Assembly: GCA_902790325.1 (NCBI GenBank)
Contig: CADARP010000009.1
Coordinates: forward strand, 107,717 to 171,716
From: Oscillospiraceae bacterium
GTDB lineage: Bacteria; Bacillota; Clostridia; Oscillospirales; Acutalibacteraceae
Direction of reading: 5' to 3'
Length of the DNA: 64,000 bases
Shown here in pieces: positions 8,786 to 17,119 of the stretch. Positions within the stretch are counted from its first letter, which is position 1. Every line of letters starts with the position of its first letter. Made by a program: the position numbers and the translations under genes. The notes under the pieces are model-generated. The model made no database searches. It was not told the origin of the DNA and saw only the letters and a program-made list of their open reading frames with translations.

Positions 8786-9019
8786 ATGGAAAAACGGGAT
8801 ATGGCACAGGAACTGCTGCGGCTTCGCGCGCGCATGGAACAGTCGGCGGCGGACGAGCGCACAAAGGAACGCGAACTGCTGCGCTTTGCGGGGGAAAACA
8901 TGGACGCGTCGCAGCAAAACCGGCTGCGGAACGTCCTGCGGGACCGGCAGGCGCTGCAGGATCTGCTGCAGTCCGACGAGGCGAAAGCGCTGCTGCGCCG
9001 GCTGCACCATGGAGAGTAA
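8786..9019 (+). CDS. Small hypothetical protein (77 aa)
   Basis: A charged, mostly helical protein (MEKRDMAQELLRLRARMEQS...) rich in Arg, Glu, Gln and Leu. No family is recognised. The ATG at 8786 is chosen over 8768 because AAGGGA at 8771-8776 is spaced nine bases ahead of it. It is the first of three small same-strand genes spaced 18 and 13 bases apart, which suggests a single operon. The composition resembles the next protein, with paired short helices and no membrane segment. Confidence 0.6.
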   Translation: MEKRDMAQELLRLRARMEQSAADERTKERELLRFAGENMDASQQNRLRNVLRDRQALQDLLQSDEAKALLRRLHHGE

Positions 9020-9037
9020 ACCGTTTGGGGTGCGGCA

Positions 9038-9355
9038 ATGGACTTTTCAACGGACAACATCGCGGATCTTTTGGGGAACCTGAGCGACGAGGATTTCCGT
9101 TCGCTCCGGGAGACGGCGCAGTCCCTTTTGGGCGGCGCCGAAGAGCCCCGCGCACGGCAGGAACCGGGGCTCGATCCCGAAATGCTCGCCAGATTGGGCC
9201 GCGTGATGCAGGCCATGCGGCAGGAAACGGACACGCGTTCGCAGCTCATCGGCGCGCTCAAACCGTATCTCAGCGAGCCGCGCCGCAAGCGTGCGGACGA
9301 CGTGATGCAGATGCTGCGGATGCTGGACGTCTTGCCGATGCTCGGACAGTTGTGA
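9038..9355 (+). CDS. Small hypothetical protein (105 aa)
   Basis: An acidic N-terminal half (DNIADLLGNLSDEDFRSLRE), then a linker and a helical C-terminal half with repeated Met/Leu-rich amphipathic turns (MQMLRMLDVLPMLGQL). No domain recognised. GGGGTG lies just ahead of the ATG. It sits between two other small genes and probably belongs with them. A cytoplasmic partner protein is plausible, but nothing in the sequence fixes a role. Confidence 0.65.
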   Translation: MDFSTDNIADLLGNLSDEDFRSLRETAQSLLGGAEEPRARQEPGLDPEMLARLGRVMQAMRQETDTRSQLIGALKPYLSEPRRKRADDVMQMLRMLDVLPMLGQL

Positions 9356-9368
9356 GAAAGGGATGCGT

Positions 9369-9587
9369 ATGAACAGACAGACAAACGCAGAGCCGCACCG
9401 TGATCCGCGGTTTTCCGATCTGTACCGCGCCGAGAGCGTGCGCATGTGCCGCCCGCCTGCGCACGCGCAGCCTCCCGAACTCCCGCCGTCGCGTGACGCG
9501 GCGGTGATCCTGCCGCTGCTTCTTTTGCTGATGACGGAGGGCGCGGACCGGTACCTGCTGCTGGCGCTTTTGTATATCCTGATGTAG
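9369..9587 (+). CDS. Small protein with hydrophobic C-terminus (72 aa)
   Basis: A polar, proline-rich N-terminal half followed by a strongly hydrophobic C-terminal half (LPLLLLLMTEGADRYLLLALLYILM) that could form a tail anchor or a two-helix hairpin. The ATG at 9369 is preferred to 9363 since AAAGGG (9357-9362) would touch the earlier codon. It is the third gene of the small trio. Short proteins of this shape are seen in spore-forming Clostridia, but I cannot name a family. Confidence 0.6.
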   Translation: MNRQTNAEPHRDPRFSDLYRAESVRMCRPPAHAQPPELPPSRDAAVILPLLLLLMTEGADRYLLLALLYILM

Positions 9588-9625
9588 TATAGCACATCCT
9601 GCCCGCCGCCGCAAGAAAAACAGGT

Positions 9626-9653
9626 TTGACAAATCCCGCGGACGATGTATAAT
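9626..9653 (+). promoter_or_regulatory. Sigma-A type promoter for the MATE exporter gene
   Basis: TTGACA at 9626-9631 and TATAAT at 9648-9653 with a 16-base spacer, 38 bases ahead of the GTG start codon. Confidence 0.85.
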
Positions 9654-9691
9654 GGCTTTTGTAAGAAGCGCGTGCATTGGAGGGCTGTTTC

Positions 9692-11053
9692 GTGTCCGTG
9701 GGGCGTCGGCGCGGCGGTGTGGAGATCTGCACGGGACCGCTGTTATTGAATATCTTTCGTTTCGCAGTGCCGATCATGTTGTCGGGACTGCTGCAAACGC
9801 TGTTCAATTCGGTCGACGCCGCGGTAGTCGGACGCTTCGGCAGCGCGACGGCGCTGGCATCTGTGGGCTCGACCGCGTCTCTGACGCATCTGCTGGTCAA
9901 TATGTTCCTGGGTCTGTCCGTCGGCGCGGGCGTCGCCGTGGCGCAGGGCATCGGCGCCGAAGACAGAGAACGCGTGCGCCGCACGATCGGCACCTGCGTA
10001 TCGCTGAGCTTGCTCAGCGGCGTGCTGGTCGCGGCGATCGGCGTCGTGTTCGCGCCCACGTTCCTGCGGCTGATGGGCTCGCCGGCCGAGATCCTGGGCG
10101 GCGCATCGACGTATATGCGCATCTATTTTGCGGGCATGCCCGCCATCATGCTGTTCAATTTCGGCAGTTCCGTGCTGCGCTCGATGGGCGATACGCGGCG
10201 GCCGCTGTATTTTCTGTTCTTTGCGGGCATTCTGAACATGGCGCTCAATCTGCTGTTTGTCGTCCCGCTGCACATGGACGTTGCGGGCGTCGCATTGTCG
10301 ACGGTCATTTCGCAGTGCATCGCGGCGTTCCTGGTCGCAATGTGCCTTGTGCGCCTGCCGCACGACGTGCGTCTCGAACGCGGCCGGATGCGCATGGACG
10401 CGCAGTGCCTGTGGAAGATCCTGCGCATCGGCTTGCCCGCGGGACTGCAGAGCTGCCTGTTCTCATTCTCCAACGTCATCATCCAGTCGTCGGTCAACAG
10501 CCTCGGCGCGACGGCCGTCTCCGCGAACGCAGCCGCGACAAATCTGGACAACTTCGTCTATATCGCCATGAACGGCGTTACGCAAAGCGCCACGACGTTC
10601 GTCGGCCAGAATTACGGCGCGCGCGACATGCAGCGCGTTCGGCGCGCGGCGGCGGACGTCACGGTCGCCACACTGGTCGTCGGCTGCGCGGCGGGCGTCC
10701 TGGAGGCGCTGTTCGGCAGAACGCTGCTGCGGCTGTTCACGACCGACGCCGCGGTGATCGCCGTCGGTATGCAGCGGCTGGAGATCACGGCGACGACCTA
10801 CTATCTGTGCGGTCTGTCGGAGGCGCTGTCCGGTTCCCTGCGCGGGACGGGACGCTCGCTTCTGCCCATGTGCGTGACGCTTTTGGGCGTGGGCGGTCTG
10901 CGCATTTTATGGGTATACACCGTCTTTCCGCTCGCGCCGAGCCTCGGCACGCTGTACTGGGCGTATCCGCTGTCGTGGATCGCGACGACGCTGGTACTGC
11001 TGGGGATTTGCCTCGCCGTTTTTGCAAAGGAGAAACGATCATGTCCATCCTGA
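9692..11053 (+). CDS. MATE family efflux transporter
   Basis: A 453-residue polytopic membrane protein with about 12 hydrophobic segments. The N-terminal half contains the typical LLLNIFRFAVPIMLSGLLQTLFNSVDAAVVGRF opening, and both halves show the internal pseudo-repeat of MATE exporters. These proteins export drugs or metabolites in exchange for Na+ or H+. The start is GTG at 9692: GGAGGG at 9679-9684 is seven bases upstream, whereas a TTG at 9677 would overlap that site. The 3' end overlaps the rlmA start by 13 bases. Confidence 0.88.
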   Translation: MSVGRRRGGVEICTGPLLLNIFRFAVPIMLSGLLQTLFNSVDAAVVGRFGSATALASVGSTASLTHLLVNMFLGLSVGAGVAVAQGIGAEDRERVRRTIGTCVSLSLLSGVLVAAIGVVFAPTFLRLMGSPAEILGGASTYMRIYFAGMPAIMLFNFGSSVLRSMGDTRRPLYFLFFAGILNMALNLLFVVPLHMDVAGVALSTVISQCIAAFLVAMCLVRLPHDVRLERGRMRMDAQCLWKILRIGLPAGLQSCLFSFSNVIIQSSVNSLGATAVSANAAATNLDNFVYIAMNGVTQSATTFVGQNYGARDMQRVRRAAADVTVATLVVGCAAGVLEALFGRTLLRLFTTDAAVIAVGMQRLEITATTYYLCGLSEALSGSLRGTGRSLLPMCVTLLGVGGLRILWVYTVFPLAPSLGTLYWAYPLSWIATTLVLLGICLAVFAKEKRSCPS

Positions 11054-11826
11054 CGTGTCCCGTGTGCGCACAGCCCTTACAGCCGCATGAGCGGACGTAT
11101 ACCTGCCCGAGCGGTCACGCGTTCGATCTGGCGAAGGAGGGCTACCTCAATCTGCTGCTGCCGACGCAGCGCCGCAGCCGGCATCCGGGCGACGCGCCGG
11201 AGCTTTGCCGTGCGCGGCGGGCATTTTTGTCGGCAGGCTATTACGCGCCGCTGCGGGATTTCGTCGCTGCGCGTGTGTGCGGCGAAACGGTTCTGGACGC
11301 TTGCTGCGGAGAGGGGTACTACACATCGGCCTTTGCCGCGGACGGACGTGCGGTCTACGGCTTCGACATTGCCAAGGACATGGTGCGCCTTGCGTCCAAA
11401 TCGGACAAGCGTGCGTTTTACTTTGTCGCGGGACTGCACAGCATCCCGGTCGAAAGCGGCAGCGTCGATACGCTCACGCATCTGTTTGCGCCGTTCGAGG
11501 ATGCGGAATTCCGGCGCGTGCTCAAACCCGGCGGTACGCTTCTTTCGGTGCTGCCGGGCGAAAAACACCTGTGGCAGATGAAAGAAACGCTGTACGAAAC
11601 GCCCTATCCGAACCGCGAGACACCGCCGCGGACGGGTCTGCGCCTTTTGAAGACGGAACGCCTGCGGTACGACGTCGACCTCGCTGCGAAAGAGGACGTG
11701 CTGAACCTGTTCCGCATGACGCCGTATTCCTACAAGACGGCGCGGGACGGGGAGGCGAAGCTCTGCGCGCTGGATTCTTTGCGCACGACGGTCGATTTTG
11801 TCGTGTTGACGTACGGGAAGGATTAG
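11041..11826 (+). CDS. rlmA: 23S rRNA (guanine-N1)-methyltransferase RlmA-like
   Basis: A 261-residue protein. It opens with a zinc-binding knuckle (LTCPVCAQPL...YTCPSGHAFD), continues with DLAKEGYLNLLLP and the HPGDAPE loop that are characteristic of RlmA, and has a SAM-binding motif VLDACCGEGYY. The enzyme modifies a guanine in the 745-748 hairpin of 23S rRNA; which of the two known positions is not decided here. The ATG lies inside the end of the MATE gene, so the two are coupled. In some species this methylation affects macrolide or tylosin response, and a neighbouring exporter may be related. Confidence 0.85.
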   Translation: MSILTCPVCAQPLQPHERTYTCPSGHAFDLAKEGYLNLLLPTQRRSRHPGDAPELCRARRAFLSAGYYAPLRDFVAARVCGETVLDACCGEGYYTSAFAADGRAVYGFDIAKDMVRLASKSDKRAFYFVAGLHSIPVESGSVDTLTHLFAPFEDAEFRRVLKPGGTLLSVLPGEKHLWQMKETLYETPYPNRETPPRTGLRLLKTERLRYDVDLAAKEDVLNLFRMTPYSYKTARDGEAKLCALDSLRTTVDFVVLTYGKD

Positions 11827-12083
11827 ATCCCGAATATCGTGTTCAGCAGCAGAAGGCCGATCGTCCCTGGGACGCCGAGCAGCGCGACCGCGGTAAGCGT
11901 GACGGGGTTGACGGCAACGGTCACGCCGGTGAGCATACCGGCGACGTTGACCGCTAAGAGCGACGCGACCCCCTGCACGACGGAGCCGATCACGGCGGCG
12001 AAGAAGCGGCCGGAGCGCACGAACGCGATCAGCACGGCGAGCGCGGCGAGTGCGAGGACGATGGAAACGAGTACGGCGGACAT
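11823..12083 (-). CDS. Pro-sigma-K processing inhibitor BofA-like membrane protein
   Basis: Of 86 residues with three hydrophobic stretches. The C-terminal block (NVAGMLTGVTVAVNPVTLTA, then LLGVPGTIGLLLL) is the BofA signature. In Bacillus BofA inhibits the SpoIVFB protease during sporulation; clostridial homologues are common even where that pathway differs. GGGAGGG precedes the ATG at 12083; earlier in-frame starts are rejected. The last four bases overlap the convergent rlmA stop. It is the main marker in this window that the organism descends from spore formers. Confidence 0.8.
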   Translation of the reverse strand: MSAVLVSIVLALAALAVLIAFVRSGRFFAAVIGSVVQGVASLLAVNVAGMLTGVTVAVNPVTLTAVALLGVPGTIGLLLLNTIFGI

Positions 12084-12177
12084 ACAGATCCCTCCCGAAA
12101 AACCTTTGTAAATCATATAGCATTTGCCGGACAAATATGATAGAATACTAAAAAATCGAAAAGTTGAGGTATAAGAT

Positions 12178-13137
12178 ATGCAGCCTGTGAAAATGAAACC
12201 CTATGTTTCCGCCACCATCTGGGGCGGCAGACGGCTGATCGACGAATACGGGGTGCGGACCGACAAGGAGAACGCGGCGGAAGCATGGGTGCTTTCGTGC
12301 CATCCCAACGGCTGCGGCGTCATCAGCGGCGGTGAATATGACGGCAAGACGTTGCGCAGCGTGTACGAAGCGGACAGGTCGATCTGCGGCACGCGCGGCG
12401 CGCGGTTCCCGGAGTTCCCGATCCTCATCAAATTCATCGACGCGCGGGACAACCTGTCGATCCAGGTGCATCCGGACGAGGCGTACGCCCGCCGGGTCGA
12501 ACACGGCGCGGGCAAGACGGAGTGCTGGTATATCCTCGACGCGGATGCGGATGCCGAGCTTGCGCTGGGTTTTCGCGGCGCGATTGACCGCGAGACGTTC
12601 CGCCGTTCGATCGCGGACAACACCCTGATGGACTATGTGCAGAAGGTCAAGGTCAGGAAGGGCGACTTCTTTTTCATCGAATCCGGCACGCTGCACGCGA
12701 TCTGCAAGGGCGTGCTGCTGGCGGAGGTACAGCAGAATTCCGACACAACATACCGTGTTTATGACTACGACCGCCGCGGCGCGGACGGCAAACCGCGCGC
12801 GCTGCATGTGGACAAGGCGGTGGACGTGACGCAAACGGTCCCGTACGAACCCGTCGTACCGGGCGAAGCGGACAGGGCGCGGTTCGACACGCCGCAGCGC
12901 ACGCTGCTTGCGTGCTGCGATCTGTTTTCGGTCTGCCGCGTGGACTGCCGCGATACGTATACCGACGCGGCAGGGGAGGAGAGCTTCGTTTCCCTGCTTG
13001 TGCTCGAGGGGGACGGCAGCTTCGTCTGCGGCGAAACGGTGTTCCCGCTCACAAAGGGCGAGAGCGTGTTCATCCCCGCAAATGCCGGCGCCTACACGGT
13101 GACGGGCAAAATACAGCTTTTGGAGACCAGGATCTGA
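12178..13137 (+). CDS. manA: Class I mannose-6-phosphate isomerase
   Basis: A 319-residue enzyme of the short Firmicute type interconverting mannose-6-phosphate and fructose-6-phosphate. Zinc ligands are visible in IQVHPDE, in the Glu of KTECWY and in the His of GTLHAI; the IWGGRRL opening is also typical. GAGGT at 12166-12170 sets the ATG. It abuts the next gene without a gap (TGA then ATG), implying cotranscription with the ABC-F gene, although no functional link is obvious. Confidence 0.9.
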   Translation: MQPVKMKPYVSATIWGGRRLIDEYGVRTDKENAAEAWVLSCHPNGCGVISGGEYDGKTLRSVYEADRSICGTRGARFPEFPILIKFIDARDNLSIQVHPDEAYARRVEHGAGKTECWYILDADADAELALGFRGAIDRETFRRSIADNTLMDYVQKVKVRKGDFFFIESGTLHAICKGVLLAEVQQNSDTTYRVYDYDRRGADGKPRALHVDKAVDVTQTVPYEPVVPGEADRARFDTPQRTLLACCDLFSVCRVDCRDTYTDAAGEESFVSLLVLEGDGSFVCGETVFPLTKGESVFIPANAGAYTVTGKIQLLETRI

Positions 13138-15048
13138 ATGACGATACTCAGCGCGCAGAATGTAGAGATGACTTTCGGCGACCGGACGCTGTTCCGGGAC
13201 GTCTGTTTTGACGTGGGCGAACGCGAGCGCGCGGCGTTGGTCGGCCCCAACGGCACGGGCAAAACGACGCTGTTCCGGCTGATCACGGGCGAGTTGGAGC
13301 CGACGGCGGGACAGATCGTCAAATCAAGAGGTCTGCGCTTGGGCTACATGGAGCAGCACGCGTGCGCGCATTCTCCCCGCACGGTCTATGACGAGATGCT
13401 GACGGTGTTCGATCCGCTCATCCGCATGGAAGCGCGTCTGGATGAAATCGCCCATGCGCTGCAGAGCGGCGCGGGCGACCAGACGGCGCTGATCGCGGAG
13501 CAGAGCGCCCTGCAGGAGCAGTTTGAGCGACAGGAGGGTCTTACGTTCCGCAGCCGGACGCGCAGCGCGCTTCTGGGATTGGGTTTTGCGGAAAAGGACT
13601 TTACGCTTGCCTGTACCGCGCTCAGCGGCGGCCAGCGTTCCAAACTCTCACTGGGCAAGCTTCTGCTGTCCGGCGCGGATCTGCTGCTGCTGGACGAGCC
13701 GACGAACCACCTCGACATGGATTCGGTGGAGTGGCTCGAGGACTTTCTGCGCGATTACAAGGGCTCGGCGGTCATCATTTCGCACGACCGCTACTTTTTG
13801 GACCGCGTGACGGAAAAGACGATGGACTTTTCACGCGGCACGCTGCGCACGTGGCGCGGCGGCTATACGGAATACCTGCGGCAGAAGCGGCAGCGCGACG
13901 AACAGGAGAAGCGCGATTACGAAAACGCGATGGCGGAGATCGAGCGCATCCGCGGCATCATCGAGCAGCAGCGGCGGTTCGGGCGCGAGCGCAACTTCAT
14001 CACGATCGCCAGCAAGGAAAAGATGCTCGAGCGCAAGATGGCGGAATTGGTCGTGCCGGAGGCGGCGCAGGCGTCTGTGCATTTCCGTTTTCCGGACGTG
14101 CCGGAGACGGGCAACGAGGTCGCGGTGCTGCGGAACGTGGCGAAAGCGTTCGGCGGAAAGCGGCTGTTTTCCGATACGGACATCCAGATCAACCGCGGCG
14201 ACCGGGCGTTTCTGCTTGGCGCCAACGGCTGCGGCAAGACGACGCTTCTGCGGATTCTGCGCGGCGAGATCGAGCCGGACGCCGGTTCGGTGCGCCTGGG
14301 CGCAAATGTCAGGATCGGCTATTTTGACCAGACGCTCAGCGGCCTGCACGAGGAAAAGACCGCGCTCGACGAGGTCTGGGACGCGCACCGGCTGATGAAT
14401 CAGACGCAGGTGCGTTCTGCCCTGGCTCTGTTTTTGTTCCGCGGCGAGGATGTCTATAAGAAGGTGTCGGAGCTGTCCGGCGGCGAAAAGGCGAGACTTG
14501 CGCTGCTGCGTCTGATGCTTTCCGGCGCAAACTTCCTGGTGCTCGACGAGCCGACGAACCATCTGGACGTGCGCTCGCGCGAGGCGCTGGAGGATGCGCT
14601 GGCGGATTTCGGCGGGACGATGCTTGTCGTGTCGCATGACCGCTATTTTATCAATAAGCTCTGCACGCGTGTGCTGCACATGACTTCGGGCGGCGTCGAG
14701 GAGGTTCTCGGCAACTACGACGACTATGCCGCACGCCGGCAGCGGGCCGAGGCGCAGAAACAGGCGGTCAAGGCGCCGAACGCGTACAAGCGCAAAAAGG
14801 AGCTTGAGAGCGAGAAACGGCGGCTGGACGGCAGGATTCGCCGGTGCGAGGAGGCTGTGGCGGCGGTCGAGGGCGAGCTCGAAGAGGCGAACGCGGCGCT
14901 GTCCGCGCCGGAGACGGCTTCGGACTACGAAAAGATCCTGTATTGGACGGATACGCTGCACGATCTGCACGCGAAGCAGGAGGAACTGCTGGCGGAGTGG
15001 GAGAGCTTGTCCGAGCAGCGAGAGGCGCTCGAAGCGCAGGAAGTGTAA
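13138..15048 (+). CDS. ABC-F family ATP-binding protein
   Basis: A 636-residue protein with two ABC ATPase domains and no membrane segments. Walker A motifs are GPNGTGKTT (about residues 36-44) and GANGCGKTT (about 361-369). Each domain has an LSGG signature and a DEPTNHLD Walker B. A charged linker joins the domains, and a C-terminal coiled coil of about 80 residues follows (residues about 540-630), as in the YdiF/Uup group. ABC-F proteins act on the ribosome, easing stalls or protecting from antibiotics; which applies here is not decidable. It starts on the base after the manA stop. Confidence 0.9.
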   Translation: MTILSAQNVEMTFGDRTLFRDVCFDVGERERAALVGPNGTGKTTLFRLITGELEPTAGQIVKSRGLRLGYMEQHACAHSPRTVYDEMLTVFDPLIRMEARLDEIAHALQSGAGDQTALIAEQSALQEQFERQEGLTFRSRTRSALLGLGFAEKDFTLACTALSGGQRSKLSLGKLLLSGADLLLLDEPTNHLDMDSVEWLEDFLRDYKGSAVIISHDRYFLDRVTEKTMDFSRGTLRTWRGGYTEYLRQKRQRDEQEKRDYENAMAEIERIRGIIEQQRRFGRERNFITIASKEKMLERKMAELVVPEAAQASVHFRFPDVPETGNEVAVLRNVAKAFGGKRLFSDTDIQINRGDRAFLLGANGCGKTTLLRILRGEIEPDAGSVRLGANVRIGYFDQTLSGLHEEKTALDEVWDAHRLMNQTQVRSALALFLFRGEDVYKKVSELSGGEKARLALLRLMLSGANFLVLDEPTNHLDVRSREALEDALADFGGTMLVVSHDRYFINKLCTRVLHMTSGGVEEVLGNYDDYAARRQRAEAQKQAVKAPNAYKRKKELESEKRRLDGRIRRCEEAVAAVEGELEEANAALSAPETASDYEKILYWTDTLHDLHAKQEELLAEWESLSEQREALEAQEV

Positions 15049-15414
15049 AGAAACAAATCTTTACACCGAAGCCGCCGGAACGGCTGACTTCGATTTGCAA
15101 AAAAGCGGCGTTTTCACCGAAAAAAGAGCGTCATATTTTGTGTGCGGACGATGTCCGGATTTTCCACCGCACAGGCCGGAATGCCTATGATTTCAACGAT
15201 TTTTGTTCCGCAAAACCGCAGAAACGGCAGGCCGCTGAGCGCTATATATGGGGCTTCGGGCGCGTGTCTTTCGGACGTCGGATCGGCGTTCTGGCGGCCG
15301 AAAAACGGGCAAAATTGCGCGCTGTAAAGGTGCGGAATGTTACAGATAATTATCATCTGCAAAGGAAAAATGCTTGACAGAATATTTCTTATTTAGAATG
15401 AAAGGGCTGGTTTG
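15049..15414. other. Non-coding gap after the ABC-F gene
   Basis: 366 bases, lower in GC than the flanking genes. An 8-bp hairpin (15043-15050 with 15059-15066) spans the ABC-F stop but has no T-tract. TTGACA at 15374-15379 and TAGAAT at 15394-15399 lie before the acetyltransferase gene, but the 14-base spacer is too short for a confident promoter. No coding frame or RNA gene was recognised. Confidence 0.5.
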
Positions 15415-15987
15415 ATGGACTATATCGTGCGTCCGTATGCCGAATCGGACAGGGATGCGGTGCATCTTGTGTGCATGGCGACGGCGGAACACCGCGCGCG
15501 CAGCGAAACACGGCGGCTTTTCCTGCTGCGCACGACATGCGACTATTATATAGACAACGAACCGGAGAACTGTTTCGTCGCGGAAAAAACGCTTGAGGAC
15601 GGGTCGCGCCGCGTGGTGGGCTATATCGTCTGTGCGGCGGACTGTGAGACGTATGCGCGGCGGTTCCGGGACAGGATTCTGCCCAAAATCAAGGAATACA
15701 GCAAAATGAATGCGCGTGTTGCGCGCGCGGACGTATTAATGTATGGGCAGTTCGCCATGTTTTTTCCGGCGCACCTGCGTCTTGCGGTGCTGCCGGAGGA
15801 TCGCGGAAAAGGCGTCGGGACGGCGCTGGTCGAGGCGCTGACGGCGCAGCTTCGGGCGCAGCGGTCGAAGGGCGTGGTAGTAATTCTCAGTAAGAAAAAT
15901 AAGGCGGCGCAGGATTTTTTCCGTGCGCGCGGATTCTCGGCGCTCCGTCCGATCGGAAGCGGCTTTGCGTACGGTTTGGACTTCTGA
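15415..15987 (+). CDS. GNAT family N-acetyltransferase
   Basis: A 190-residue protein whose core contains the acetyl-CoA loop PEDRGKGVGTALVEAL (the R/Q-x-x-G-x-G/A pattern) and a C-terminal AAQDFFRARGF as in GNAT enzymes. The substrate is unknown. The N-terminal half has an extra segment (about residues 70-115) before the loop. The ATG at 15415 has AAAGGG at 15401-15406; a TTG one codon earlier is less likely. It is followed by a strong terminator and is a single-gene unit. Confidence 0.85.
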   Translation: MDYIVRPYAESDRDAVHLVCMATAEHRARSETRRLFLLRTTCDYYIDNEPENCFVAEKTLEDGSRRVVGYIVCAADCETYARRFRDRILPKIKEYSKMNARVARADVLMYGQFAMFFPAHLRLAVLPEDRGKGVGTALVEALTAQLRAQRSKGVVVILSKKNKAAQDFFRARGFSALRPIGSGFAYGLDF

Positions 15988-16044
15988 GTTGTTTGGAAAA
16001 ATGCAAATGGAAAATTGTTGTAAATAGGTAATATTGCACAAAGA

Positions 16045-16088
16045 AAAACGTCGGAGTTGTGGAAAATGACCATAACTCCGACGTTTTT
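16045..16088 (+). terminator. Rho-independent terminator after the acetyltransferase gene
   Basis: An 18-bp stem with one G-U pair (16045-16062 with 16070-16087) and loop AAAATGA, followed by T residues. It cleanly separates the housekeeping region from the large surface locus. Confidence 0.9.
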
Positions 16089-16122
16089 ATTCACATTTTC
16101 TTAAAATTTTTTCATTTCCGTC

Positions 16123-16151
16123 TTGACTTTTTGCCAAACGGATGGTAAAGT
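16123..16151 (+). promoter_or_regulatory. Putative promoter of the surface locus
   Basis: TTGACT at 16123-16128 and TAAAGT at 16146-16151 with a 17-base spacer, about 120 bases upstream of the EAL gene. It matches consensus at 5/6 and 4/6. It is the first promoter-like site after the terminator and the best candidate to drive the locus. Confidence 0.5.
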
Positions 16152-16270
16152 GTAAGAGACTAAGACTGTATCATCATCAGTTAATGCGTGACAAGTCGCA
16201 ATTCAGCGGCGCATATATATAGAATGCGGAGATCCGCAACACCAAATTCAGCTTGACGGGAGTGCCTGTG

Positions 16271-17053
16271 ATGGAAGAAAAAACAACCGCTGCCAATCCG
16301 GTCGAAACACAGAAGAAGAGCACCGGGAGACCTGCGAACACATTGCGCACATTGGAGCTGCGGTATCAGCCCGTGTTCGACATTCATCTGAACATGGCGA
16401 TCGACTTTCTGGTCACGCTGCGCATCAACGACCGCAAGATGGGCGTGCTGCTGCAGGACGCATTCTTCCCCGTCGCGGAGAAGAGCAACCAGATCTGCGA
16501 GCTGAACAAGTGGACGGTCGAGGAGGGCTGCGACGCCATCCTGCGCTGTGCCAGGCGCGAGGCGGACATCAACCGCCTGATCGTCCCGATCTCCAAGAAA
16601 TACCTTTCCAAGCCCTTCTGCTTCAAGCAGCTTTCCAAGATCGTGGAGAGCAAGGGCGTCGAGCCGGATAAGTTCTGCTTCAACGTGACCGAGAGCATCT
16701 TCGCCGCGGAGCAGGCGCAGGTGGCCGAAACGATCAAGCAGCTTCGTGACTACGGCTTCCTGGTTTCCATCGACGATTTCGGCGTAGAGTATTCGTCGCT
16801 GACGCATCTGGGCATGTACGACGTCGACTACATCGGCATCGACGCGAGCCTGCTGGACGGCATCATGACCGAGGAACGCGTCCAGAACCGGCTGCAGGGC
16901 ATCATCGAGTTCTGCAAGAAGATCGAGGCGCAGACGCGCATCCACGGCGTCGACTCCGAGGAAAAGGCCGCGCTGCTGCGTACACTGGGCGCCGACCAGA
17001 TGCTCGGCGAACTGTACGGCAAGCCCATGGCCGAAAGAACCATTAAGATCTAA
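16271..17053 (+). CDS. Degenerate EAL-domain protein
   Basis: A 260-residue protein with an EAL (c-di-GMP phosphodiesterase) fold: LRYQPVFDI near the start, VTES, VSIDDFGVEYSSLTHL and a C-terminal ADQMLGELYGKPM. Catalytic positions are altered. The EAL triplet reads DFL (residues 45-47), the usual Asn before the S-x-x-x-L helix is Pro (VPISKKYL), the Lys of the usual L-K-x-D is lost (YIGID), and EGVE reads HGVD; only DDFG is intact. It is probably a c-di-GMP or protein-binding sensor rather than an active enzyme. There is no membrane segment. GGGAG at 16258-16262 supports ATG 16271. It heads the surface locus, suggesting that it signals to it. Confidence 0.8.
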   Translation: MEEKTTAANPVETQKKSTGRPANTLRTLELRYQPVFDIHLNMAIDFLVTLRINDRKMGVLLQDAFFPVAEKSNQICELNKWTVEEGCDAILRCARREADINRLIVPISKKYLSKPFCFKQLSKIVESKGVEPDKFCFNVTESIFAAEQAQVAETIKQLRDYGFLVSIDDFGVEYSSLTHLGMYDVDYIGIDASLLDGIMTEERVQNRLQGIIEFCKKIEAQTRIHGVDSEEKAALLRTLGADQMLGELYGKPMAERTIKI

Positions 17054-17119
17054 ACATTACCAGCTTCCCTCTGCGGGAACGCCGAATCGGATACTAATTA
17101 TAAAACGGAGTTGATGGAC

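Noticed and set aside
9652..11826. A 724-residue fusion frame through the exporter and rlmA
   Set aside because: Only its last part (from 11041) is the rlmA frame; the earlier part is the wrong frame of the MATE gene.
15374..15399. A sigma-A promoter for the acetyltransferase gene
   Set aside because: TTGACA and TAGAAT are only 14 bases apart, too close for a confident promoter.
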